Shown: positions 17,080 to 24,376 of the stretch, in pieces | Numbering within the stretch: position 1 is the first letter of the stretch | How the letters are laid out: every line of letters begins with the position of its first letter | Assembly: GCA_019115085.1 (NCBI GenBank) | Contig: DXEF01000059.1 | Coordinates: 1 to 64,000, forward strand | DNA from: Candidatus Agathobaculum pullicola | Lineage (GTDB): Bacteria > Bacillota > Clostridia > Oscillospirales > Butyricicoccaceae | Direction: 5' to 3' | DNA length: 64,000 nucleotides | Translations under genes and position numbers: made by a program | Notes under the pieces: generated by a model | Database searches by the model: none | What the model saw: only the letters and a program-made list of their open reading frames with translations | What the model was told of the DNA's origin: nothing

Positions 17080-18366
17080 ATGCAAAAATTAAGCGATGTA
17101 CGCCGCGCACTGGACGCCGGAGATCTGAACGCTCCTCTGTCTGAGTTGCTCTATGATGATCTGACTGCCGCTCGGCAGCGCATAGCGAAATTACTCGATG
17201 CCTTTCAACAATGCTTTAACGCCCAAGATGACACCCCTGTCGCTTTGTGCTCCGCCCCTGGCCGCACGGAGATTGGCGGCAACCATACCGACCATCAGCA
17301 CGGCCGCGTTCTGGCCGGCGCGGTCGATTTGGACTTTTTGGCCTGTGCCAGCCCGAACGGCACCAATACCATCCGTTTCCAGTCCGAGGGTTGGCCGATG
17401 GTAGAAGTGAATCTGGATACGCTGGACCCCAAGGAGGAGGAAAAGGAAAGCACCGCTGCTCTGGTTCGCGGTATGGCGGCTCAGGCGGCACAGAAAGGCT
17501 ACACTGTAGCCGGCTTTGATGTGTATGCTACATCCAGCGTACTGCCCGGCTCCGGCCTGTCCTCTTCTGCGGCATGCGAAGTGCTTCTTGGTGTCATTGA
17601 GAACCATCTGTTCTGCCGGGATGAACTCGACCCGGTAACAATTGCACAAATGGGTCAGAAAGCGGAAAATGTGTATTTCGGCAAGCCTTGTGGCCTGATG
17701 GACCAGACCGCATCCTCAGTTGGAGGCGCTGTCACCATCGACTTTAACGATCCCTCTGCTCCGATTGTCCGTGCACTGAAGGTAGATCTGGACAGCCTTG
17801 GCTATGCTCTGTGCATCATCGACTGCGGTGCCGACCATGCCGACCTGACGGACGAATACGCCGCGGTTCCCAGAGAGATGAAAACAGTGGCCGCTTTCTT
17901 CGGCAAAGAGGTGCTGCGTGAGGTGGATGAAGCCGATGTACTGGGCAATCTGCCCGCACTTCGCAAAGCAGTAGGCGATCGCGCCGTACTTCGTGCACTG
18001 CATTTCCTGGCCGATAACCAGCGAGTAGCGGAGCAGGCCGACGCGCTGGCCAACGGCGATATGGATACCTTTCTCGCACTGGTCAACGAGTCCGGCCATT
18101 CCTCCTGGGAACAGCTGCAGGACATTACCCCTGCCGGCGCCGTACAGGAACAATCCATGGCGGTTGCGCTGACGGTTGCGCAGCGCGCGCTGAAGGGACG
18201 CGGTGCCTGCCGCGTGCATGGCGGCGGCTTCGCCGGAACCATTCAGGCTTTTGTTCCGCTGGATCTGCTGGCAGCATTCCGCAGTGAGATAGAGGGCGCA
18301 CTGGGTGCCGGATGCTGCCATGTGCTGCGGATTCGCCCTGTGGGCGGCACAGTCCTCTGGTCCTGA
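17080..18366 (+). CDS. galK: galactokinase
   Basis: A 428-residue GHMP kinase that phosphorylates galactose with ATP, the first committed Leloir step. The galactokinase signature CSAPGRTEIGGNHTDHQHG is at 57-75. The ATP loop GSGLSSSAACE is at about 155-165, and the C-terminal GHMP motif GGGFAGTIQAF is present. Length and motif order are normal, with a slightly long N-terminal helical stretch before the signature. It is preceded by AAGGAG. It starts the galKETM block, with 41 nt to galE. Confidence 0.95.
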   Translation: MQKLSDVRRALDAGDLNAPLSELLYDDLTAARQRIAKLLDAFQQCFNAQDDTPVALCSAPGRTEIGGNHTDHQHGRVLAGAVDLDFLACASPNGTNTIRFQSEGWPMVEVNLDTLDPKEEEKESTAALVRGMAAQAAQKGYTVAGFDVYATSSVLPGSGLSSSAACEVLLGVIENHLFCRDELDPVTIAQMGQKAENVYFGKPCGLMDQTASSVGGAVTIDFNDPSAPIVRALKVDLDSLGYALCIIDCGADHADLTDEYAAVPREMKTVAAFFGKEVLREVDEADVLGNLPALRKAVGDRAVLRALHFLADNQRVAEQADALANGDMDTFLALVNESGHSSWEQLQDITPAGAVQEQSMAVALTVAQRALKGRGACRVHGGGFAGTIQAFVPLDLLAAFRSEIEGALGAGCCHVLRIRPVGGTVLWS

Positions 18367-18407
18367 ACAATACAACTGCTTTGATGTGAAAGGAGCGCAC
18401 TTGTAAC

Positions 18408-19400
18408 ATGGCAATTTTAGTGCTGGGCGGAGCCGGCTATATCGGCTCCCATACCGTATATGAGTTGATTGACGCGGGCCGCGAGGTCGTGGTAGCCGAC
18501 AATCTGCAAACCGGTTTCCGTGCCGCAGTTCATCCGAAAGCAAAGTTCTATGAACTGGATATTCGAGACCAAAAAGCGCTGGACACCCTGTTTGAGACCG
18601 AGCAAATTGACGGCGTTATCCATTTCGCTGCCTCCTCTCAGGTCGGGGAATCCATGTCCAATCCGCTGAAGTATTATGACAATAACCTCCACGGCACTAT
18701 GGTGCTTCTCCAGTCCATGGTGGCGCACGGCATCGATAAAATCGTTTTCTCCTCTACCGCCGCAACCTACGGTGAGCCGGAGCGCGTGCCGATTCTGGAG
18801 GACGACAACACCTGTCCCACCAACTGCTATGGTCAGACCAAACTGGATATGGAGCATATGATGGGCTGGGTATCCCGGGCGCATGGCCTGAAATATGTGG
18901 CGCTGCGGTATTTCAATGCCTGCGGCGCGCATGCTTCCGGTCAGATTGGTGAGGCGCACAATCCGGAAACTCATCTAATTCCCCTCATCCTGCAAGTGCC
19001 GCTGGGCCAGCGCGAGCAGATCAGTGTGTTTGGCGAAGACTATCCCACCAAAGACGGTACCTGCGTTCGTGACTACATTCACGTCACCGATTTGGCGCAA
19101 GCGCACATTCTGGCGCTGGATTACCTGATGAACGGCGGCGAAAATAACGTATTCAATTTGGGTAATGGTGTGGGCTTCACCGTCAAGGAGGTCATCGACG
19201 TGGCCCGTGAAGTCACCGGCCATCCGATTCCCGCTAAAATGGCCCCCCGCCGTGCCGGCGATCCGGCACAGCTTATTGCCTCCTCGGAGAAAGCGGTTCA
19301 GGTGCTGGGTTGGAAGCCCGAATACAATGACCTGTCCACCATCGTGGCCTCCGCCTGGACCTGGCATAAGAGCCATCCCCACGGCTATACGGAGGGTTGA
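18408..19400 (+). CDS. galE: UDP-glucose 4-epimerase
   Basis: A 330-residue short-chain dehydrogenase/reductase that interconverts UDP-galactose and UDP-glucose. The NAD motif GGAGYIGSH is at 6-14. The catalytic pair sits in YGQTK, with the upstream serine in SSTAATYGEP. The substrate motifs FNACGAH and RDYIHVTDLA are present. The length is typical. The galT ribosome site GGAGGG lies inside its last codons, so the two are coupled. Confidence 0.96.
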   Translation: MAILVLGGAGYIGSHTVYELIDAGREVVVADNLQTGFRAAVHPKAKFYELDIRDQKALDTLFETEQIDGVIHFAASSQVGESMSNPLKYYDNNLHGTMVLLQSMVAHGIDKIVFSSTAATYGEPERVPILEDDNTCPTNCYGQTKLDMEHMMGWVSRAHGLKYVALRYFNACGAHASGQIGEAHNPETHLIPLILQVPLGQREQISVFGEDYPTKDGTCVRDYIHVTDLAQAHILALDYLMNGGENNVFNLGNGVGFTVKEVIDVAREVTGHPIPAKMAPRRAGDPAQLIASSEKAVQVLGWKPEYNDLSTIVASAWTWHKSHPHGYTEG

Positions 19401-19402
19401 TC

Positions 19403-20899
19403 ATGGAACGTGACACAGCCATTGCTATGCTGGTGACCTATGCGCTGCGCAAAGGTCTTATCCAGCCCTGTGAGGAGATCTGGGCGACAAACGCTTTACT
19501 GGACGTGCTCAAGCTGGACAGCTATACTCCTCCGGAGACGGAACTGCCGGAAGATATTGATTTGCCCTCTGTTTTGGACGCCCTCATGGATGACGCCCAT
19601 GCACGAGGCGTCTTGGAGGAAAACTCCATTGTCTACCGTGATCTGTTTGATACCGCGCTGATGGGCGCGCTCACGCCCCGCCCCGCACAGGTCATCGACA
19701 CCTTCCAAACCCTGCGGCAAGAAAACCCGGAAAAGGCCACCGATTGGTATTATCGCTTTAGTCAGGATACCAACTATATCCGCCGCGACCGCATCGCAAA
19801 AGATGTACAGTGGAAGGCTACCACCGACTACGGCGAGTTGGACATCACCATCAACCTATCCAAGCCGGAAAAGGATCCCAAGGCTATCGCCGCTGCCCGT
19901 AATATGCCGGCTTCTTCCTATCCCCGCTGCCTGCTGTGCGCGGAAAACGAAGGATACGCCGGTCGGGTCAATCATCCCGCCAGGCAGAACCATCGCATCG
20001 TTCCCATCACCATCAACGACTCGCCGTGGTTCCTGCAGTACTCTCCCTATGTGTACTATAACGAGCACTGTATCTGCTTTAACGCGGTCCACACCCCCAT
20101 GAAAATCGACCGGGCGTGCTTTGCCAAGCTGCTGGACTTTGTGGGACAGTTCCCGCATTACTTCGTCGGTTCCAATGCCGACCTGCCTATTGTTGGCGGC
20201 TCTATTCTGGCGCATGATCATTTCCAGGGCGGACGATATACGTTCGCTATGGAGAAAGCGCCGATAGAGACTCCCTTCTCCTTCCCCGGTTATGAGGATG
20301 TGCAGGCAGGTATCGTTAAATGGCCCATGTCGGTCATTCGGATCACCGCCGCAGACCCCCAGCGCCTGATTGAGCTGGCCGACCGTATCCTGACGCTGTG
20401 GCGCGGCTATACTGACGAGACTGCGGTCATCTATGCGGAGACAGATGGCGAGCCGCACAACACCATCACCCCTATTGCTCGCCGTCGAGGCAGCGACTAC
20501 GAGTTGGATCTAGTGTTGCGCAACAATCTCACCACCCCGGAACATCCCTTGGGACTGTATCATCCGCACGCAGAACTCCACCACATCAAGAAGGAGAACA
20601 TTGGCCTCATCGAAGTAATGGGGCTGGCTGTTCTCCCTGCCCGTCTTAAGACTGAGCTGGCCGCTGTGGCGCAGAAGCTGGTCTCCGGTGATGACTTAGA
20701 GGCCGACCCCCTCACCGCTTCCCATGCAAGCTGGGCTATGGGCTTCCGCGATAAGTATGAGCTGACCGCAGACAACGCGTTGGACGTGGTATATAAAGAG
20801 ACTGGTTTGGTCTTTGCCAAGGTACTGGAGCATGCCGGTGTGTATGCCCGTACGCCTGAAGGTAAGGAAGCTTTTCTCCGTTTCTTAAGGCAGGTGTAA
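19403..20899 (+). CDS. galT: UDP-glucose--hexose-1-phosphate uridylyltransferase (class II, Firmicutes type)
   Basis: A 498-residue enzyme that transfers UMP between UDP-glucose and galactose-1-phosphate. The ATG at 19403 is chosen over a TTG two codons upstream because GGAGGG ends 6 nt before it. The length and the AHDHFQGG motif place it in the Firmicutes class II family, distinct from the shorter E. coli HPH-type GalT. Other family segments are FNAVHTPM and YHPHAELHHIKKENIG. It follows galE with a 2-nt gap and is followed by galM 3 nt later. Confidence 0.95.
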   Translation: MERDTAIAMLVTYALRKGLIQPCEEIWATNALLDVLKLDSYTPPETELPEDIDLPSVLDALMDDAHARGVLEENSIVYRDLFDTALMGALTPRPAQVIDTFQTLRQENPEKATDWYYRFSQDTNYIRRDRIAKDVQWKATTDYGELDITINLSKPEKDPKAIAAARNMPASSYPRCLLCAENEGYAGRVNHPARQNHRIVPITINDSPWFLQYSPYVYYNEHCICFNAVHTPMKIDRACFAKLLDFVGQFPHYFVGSNADLPIVGGSILAHDHFQGGRYTFAMEKAPIETPFSFPGYEDVQAGIVKWPMSVIRITAADPQRLIELADRILTLWRGYTDETAVIYAETDGEPHNTITPIARRRGSDYELDLVLRNNLTTPEHPLGLYHPHAELHHIKKENIGLIEVMGLAVLPARLKTELAAVAQKLVSGDDLEADPLTASHASWAMGFRDKYELTADNALDVVYKETGLVFAKVLEHAGVYARTPEGKEAFLRFLRQV

Positions 20900-20902
20900 A
20901 AT

Positions 20903-21940
20903 ATGACAGAATTCATGCGTCAACCCTTTGGCGTAACTGCTGATGGACAAGCGGTAGATCAATGGACCATGCGCGCAGGGCAGTATATGGCTCAGGTACT
21001 TACCTACGGCGGCGTTCTGCGCTCCTTTACCGTCCCTGCCCCCGACGGCAGTCGGGATATTGTGCTGGGATACGACAGTCTGGCAGAATATGAGGCGCAA
21101 GACAAATATTTGGGAGCACTGGTCGGACGTGTAGCGAACCGCATCGGCGGCGCGGCCTTCGACCTGAACGGCGTCCACTATCCCTTGGCTGTCAACAACG
21201 GCCCTAACTGTCTCCATGGCGGCTTGCGCGGCTTTGACCGGGCAGTGTGGGAAGCGAAGCTCGACAATGATACTTTGGTTCTCACTCACGTCAGCCCGGC
21301 CGGTGAAGAAGGCTTCCCGGGCACACTGGAAGTAACGGTAACCTACTCTCTCACCGTTGACGGTGTACTCTCGCTGGATTATCAGGCAAAAAGTGATGCC
21401 GATACTCTGTGCAATCTGACCAACCACAGCTACTTCAACCTGCTGGGACACGCTTATGGCTCTCTGGAGGGCCAGCAGGTTGAAATCCGGGCGGATGCCA
21501 TTACCGAAACCGATGCCGACAGCACGCCCACCGGCGTTCTGCTGCCGGTAGAAGGCACCCCTTTCGATTTACGTTCTCCACGGGACTTTTTGCAAGGGTT
21601 GGCGATGGAACATCCTCAGCTGACGCTGGGCAACGGATACGACCACAATTTTGTACTGCGTACCGCACCGGTCTCCCCTCTGGAACCGGTTGCACGAGTT
21701 ACCGGCGGCGGCCTATGTCTGGAATGCTGTACCACTCAGCCCGGTCTGCAGCTCTACACGGCAAACTATCTGGATGGAAGCCCCGGTAAGGAAGGCGCCA
21801 GCTATGGCCCGCGGTCGGCATTCTGTCTGGAAACGCAGGCTTGGCCAGACGCCATTCACCATACGAATTTCCCCTCCGTTGTACTTCCGGCAGGAGAAAC
21901 CTATCACCATACCACCACCTACCGTGTAACGATGACCTGA
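20903..21940 (+). CDS. galM: aldose 1-epimerase (galactose mutarotase)
   Basis: A 345-residue beta-sandwich enzyme that converts beta-galactose to the alpha form used by galactokinase. Family motifs are GRVANRIGGAAFDLNG (about 74-89), the catalytic-histidine region LTNHSYFNL, and the C-terminal CLETQAWPDA. Length is standard. It is the last gene of the gal operon, with a ribosome site (AAGGCAGG) at the end of galT, and is followed by a strong terminator. Confidence 0.94.
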   Translation: MTEFMRQPFGVTADGQAVDQWTMRAGQYMAQVLTYGGVLRSFTVPAPDGSRDIVLGYDSLAEYEAQDKYLGALVGRVANRIGGAAFDLNGVHYPLAVNNGPNCLHGGLRGFDRAVWEAKLDNDTLVLTHVSPAGEEGFPGTLEVTVTYSLTVDGVLSLDYQAKSDADTLCNLTNHSYFNLLGHAYGSLEGQQVEIRADAITETDADSTPTGVLLPVEGTPFDLRSPRDFLQGLAMEHPQLTLGNGYDHNFVLRTAPVSPLEPVARVTGGGLCLECCTTQPGLQLYTANYLDGSPGKEGASYGPRSAFCLETQAWPDAIHHTNFPSVVLPAGETYHHTTTYRVTMT

Positions 21941-21972
21941 TTCCATAAGGAACCATCATACAAGAACAGCAA

Positions 21973-22016
21973 ACTGGGACACTGCAACACACTTTGCAGT
22001 GTCCCGGTTTTTTTTG
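21973..22016 (+). terminator. gal operon terminator
   Basis: ACTGGGACACTGCAA pairs with TTGCAGTGTCCCGGT (one G-U pair), followed by eight Ts. It separates the cargo from the recombination genes. Confidence 0.9.
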
Positions 22017-22095
22017 TGCCGCTTTAGAACTCCTGCTGAAAAGCGAATAAAAACACACTTTATGGCACAAATTACCTCAAAAAGGAGGTACTTCT

Positions 22096-22296
22096 ATGAA
22101 CACAATGACACATGCAGCCCATGAGACGCTCTCACCAACAGCGCAGGGAACGCAGACCTGCATCGGTGCTGGCACATTCATCGTCAGACGACAGTATGTT
22201 GGAAACGCTCCCGCCCTCGACCTGCTCCGACAGCGCGTACAGCGGGCTGCGCACACAACATCATCCATTGACGAGCGAGTCGGCCCTGCGGTATAA
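22096..22296 (+). CDS. TnpW-like small protein ahead of the recombinase
   Basis: A 66-residue protein with an excellent ribosome site (AAAGGAGG) before ATG at 22096. The core TCIGAGTFIVRRQYVG followed by ALDLLRQRVQRA resembles the TnpW family (a beta hairpin of the form IG-x-TTYxV followed by a short helix), which often precedes large serine recombinases in Clostridia. The function of TnpW is not established. It lies 36 nt upstream of the recombinase and is probably co-transcribed with it. The family call is tentative. Confidence 0.6.
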   Translation: MNTMTHAAHETLSPTAQGTQTCIGAGTFIVRRQYVGNAPALDLLRQRVQRAAHTTSSIDERVGPAV

Positions 22297-22332
22297 TCAA
22301 CTGGTGAGCCGGTTCTGAAAGGAGCATATCAC

Positions 22333-24006
22333 ATGAGAACCGGTAATCTGAAACTTGTTTTTGCCTATCTTCGCCTCTCCAATGAGGAAGCGCGGAGCGG
22401 CGAATCCTCCAGTATTGCAAACCAACGGCAGATGATTCAGGACTATTGCCATCGCCACAGTATCACACTTGTGCAAGAGTTTGTAGATGACGGCTACTCC
22501 GGCGGCAATTTTGACCGTCCTGCGTTTCAGGCTATGCTGCGTCAGCTGCATGATGGCAAGGCCAATATGGTCATCACCAAGGACTTATCCCGCCTCGGGC
22601 GCGACATGCGCGAATCCAGCTACTATGCCGAGCAGTTTTTTCCGGAGCATGGCATCCGCTATCTGACCATCGCAGACAACTTCGACACCGCCCACGAAAA
22701 CGTCATGGCACCGTTCCAATTTGCCATGAACGAAGTCTATCTGCGGGACGGCTCACGCAAGGTTAAGGAGGTCTTGCGAAGCAAACGGCAAAACGGGCAG
22801 TACTGTGCTTGCCCGCCCTACGGCTACCGCAAAGACCCTGCGGATAAAAACCGTCTTGCCCCCGACGAACAGACTGCCCCCGTCGTGCGACGCATTTTCG
22901 AGCGAGCGGCTGCCGGAGATTCCTCGCGTAAAATCGCGCTCGACCTGAATACGGATGGCATCATCCCACCGCTCAAATACCGTGTGCTGTTCCGCGATGA
23001 TTTCAGCCCGGAAGGCGCCGCGCGCGCCTCTGACCTGTGGAACTACACTACGGTCAAGCGTATTCTGAAAAATCCGGTCTATCTTGGGCACACCATGCTT
23101 GGCAAAAGCCGCAAGGTCAGCGTCAAATCAAAAAAGAAGGTCGCAGTGCCACAAAGCGAGTGGTCGGTCACACATGACACACATCTTCCCCTGATTGATT
23201 CATTGCTCTACGAGAAGGCGCAACGCAATTTAGGCCGTGGACGGCGCAGTACTTTGTCCCATGATGCCATCCGTAAAAGCATTTTTTCCGGCATTGTTCG
23301 CTGTGCGCGATGCGGTCATTCCCTGTGTTCCTGCGGTACGGTGTACAAGGGGGAGCGGGAGAAATATTGGTATCTGTCCTGCACCCATCAGCGCGGCGAT
23401 ATCGCCAAGCGCTGCGACGGCGTGCGCATCAAGTATGCCGACCTCATAGAAGTCGTGCGGCAGGATTTGAATACCTTGCTCGCGCTGACCGATGCGCAAG
23501 CCGAGGCTCTCGCCCGTATGGCAGTGGAAAAAGAGCAGGGAGCCAGCGGACACGCAGCACGCAAAGCACGCTTACAGCAAGCACAGACACGCCTGTTAAC
23601 GATAGACAAGATCATTGCCAAGCTGTATACGGACAACGCCGAAGGTCGGCTGGATGACGACCGACTGGCCCGCATGGTCGAAGCGCTTGAACAGGAATCC
23701 GCCTCCCATCAGGCCGTCCTCACAGAGCTATCACAAACACTTCCGAATCGTGAGGACACCGAAGCGCGATTTCACCGTTTTTTTATGCTGGCCAAGCAGT
23801 GCAGTCACATCGACGTACTCGACCGCGAAACACTGCTCACCTTTATCGATCGCATCGAAGTCGGACCAAAGCAATTTGAAGGCGGATTGCGCAAAGCGAC
23901 CCATCGCAATACCCCCTACCGTCAGGATATCCGCATCTTTTATCGTTTTATCGGTGAAATTCATGCCGAAAACGAGCCATTATTGGAACAATCCTGCAAC
24001 CTCTGA
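22333..24006 (+). CDS. large serine recombinase
   Basis: A 557-residue site-specific recombinase, probably catalysing integration and excision of this element. The N-terminal resolvase domain has catalytic S16 in AYLRLSNEE, Q-R at about 34, the strand GYSGGNFDRPAF, and the arginine-containing SRLGRDMRE. The recombinase domain follows (QYCACPPYGYRKD onward), with a zinc-ribbon CARCGHSLCSCG and a later CTHQRGDIAKRCDG. A coiled coil of about 80 residues precedes the C-terminal helical domain, as in phage integrases and TnpX-type proteins. All catalytic residues are present. The gene ends 49 nt before the GA of attR, the usual position beside an attachment site. AAAGGAG precedes the ATG. Confidence 0.95.
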   Translation: MRTGNLKLVFAYLRLSNEEARSGESSSIANQRQMIQDYCHRHSITLVQEFVDDGYSGGNFDRPAFQAMLRQLHDGKANMVITKDLSRLGRDMRESSYYAEQFFPEHGIRYLTIADNFDTAHENVMAPFQFAMNEVYLRDGSRKVKEVLRSKRQNGQYCACPPYGYRKDPADKNRLAPDEQTAPVVRRIFERAAAGDSSRKIALDLNTDGIIPPLKYRVLFRDDFSPEGAARASDLWNYTTVKRILKNPVYLGHTMLGKSRKVSVKSKKKVAVPQSEWSVTHDTHLPLIDSLLYEKAQRNLGRGRRSTLSHDAIRKSIFSGIVRCARCGHSLCSCGTVYKGEREKYWYLSCTHQRGDIAKRCDGVRIKYADLIEVVRQDLNTLLALTDAQAEALARMAVEKEQGASGHAARKARLQQAQTRLLTIDKIIAKLYTDNAEGRLDDDRLARMVEALEQESASHQAVLTELSQTLPNREDTEARFHRFFMLAKQCSHIDVLDRETLLTFIDRIEVGPKQFEGGLRKATHRNTPYRQDIRIFYRFIGEIHAENEPLLEQSCNL

Positions 24007-24028
24007 CACGTTTCGCTTATACAAACTC

Positions 24029-24082
24029 TTTAAGATGACACAGATACACCAAGGGAGGTTGGCGTCAACCTGAAGCAGGGCT
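24029..24082 (+). other. attR, right junction of the integrated element
   Basis: Left of the GA (24055-24056) is element DNA with TTAAGATG at 24030-24037; right of it is SASP coding sequence (GGTTGGCGTC). Read outward from GA, the left arm here and the right arm of attL match in inverted orientation at 19 of 25 positions. The rebuilt attB (SASP arms at 7745-7769 and 24057 on) also shows weak dyad symmetry, 7 of the first 10 positions. Confidence 0.85.
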
Positions 24083-24183
24083 ATAACGGCGATCTGACTT
24101 CCCGTCAGGCCGGCTCGATCGGTGGTCAGATGGTCAAGAAGATGATCGAATCCTACGAGCAGAACCTGGCAAACCAGGGCTGA
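24057..24183 (+). pseudogene. 3' part of the interrupted SASP gene
   Basis: In frame with the left fragment after a shared GAG, this part encodes VGVNLKQGYNGDLTSRQAGS and continues IGGQMVKKMIESYEQNL to TGA at 24181-24183. This is the conserved C-terminal half of alpha/beta-type SASPs (GVNLxxGYxGxLTSxxAGxxGGxMVKKMIE). It has no start codon or ribosome site of its own. Joined to 7683-7771 it gives a 71-residue protein of normal length with no stop or frameshift, so the damage is purely insertional. Confidence 0.92.
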
Positions 24184-24198
24184 TCTGAGGCAATAGAG

Positions 24199-24245
24199 AG
24201 CGCGCGGCTTCCGTAATACCGGAAACCGCGCGCTTATCTTTTTAT
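24199..24245 (+). terminator. terminator of the SASP gene
   Basis: AGCGCGCGG (24199-24207) pairs with CCGCGCGCT (24226-24234), extended by TTCCG/CGGAA inside, and is followed by TATCTTTTT. It sits 16 nt after the SASP stop. Confidence 0.85.
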
Positions 24246-24283
24246 TGACATGGTTCTATCCGATGACATATGTTGCCTGATGC

Positions 24284-24320
24284 AAAAAGCTCGTTCATCA
24301 TACGGTGAACGAGCTTTTTT
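24284..24320. terminator. bidirectional terminator downstream of ptsI
   Basis: AAAAAGCTCGTTCA pairs with TGAACGAGCTTTTTT. The T-runs on both strands make it suitable for ptsI (minus) and as a backstop for the SASP transcript (plus). Confidence 0.8.
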
Positions 24321-24376
24321 GCTTTATGCCACAATACAGCGCATCACGCCTTACCAGTTTTACAACCTAACTTGGC

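Larger units (their letters stand above)
7772..24056 (+). mobile_element. 16.3-kb serine-recombinase element carrying a galactose regulation, uptake and catabolism module
   Basis: The limits are defined by the two halves of one SASP gene. The distance between the equivalent GA dinucleotides (7770-7771 and 24055-24056) is 16,285 bp. Contents in order, all on the plus strand: terminator, response regulator, sensor kinase, sensory lipoprotein, mglB, mglA, mglC, galK, galE, galT, galM, terminator, TnpW-like small ORF, large serine recombinase ending 49 nt before the right junction. Joining right and left ends recreates a dyad-symmetric attP (19 of 25 arm positions match around GA). No conjugation or phage genes are present, so transfer would need help from elsewhere or the element may be only integrative and excisive. 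Base composition is close to the host's, which suggests a related donor. Confidence 0.87.

Noticed and set aside
7683..24183. Calling the element a proven skin-like, developmentally excised element
   Set aside because: The gene split and recombinase support possible excision, but no sequence feature shows it is triggered by sporulation, and no directionality factor was identified with certainty.
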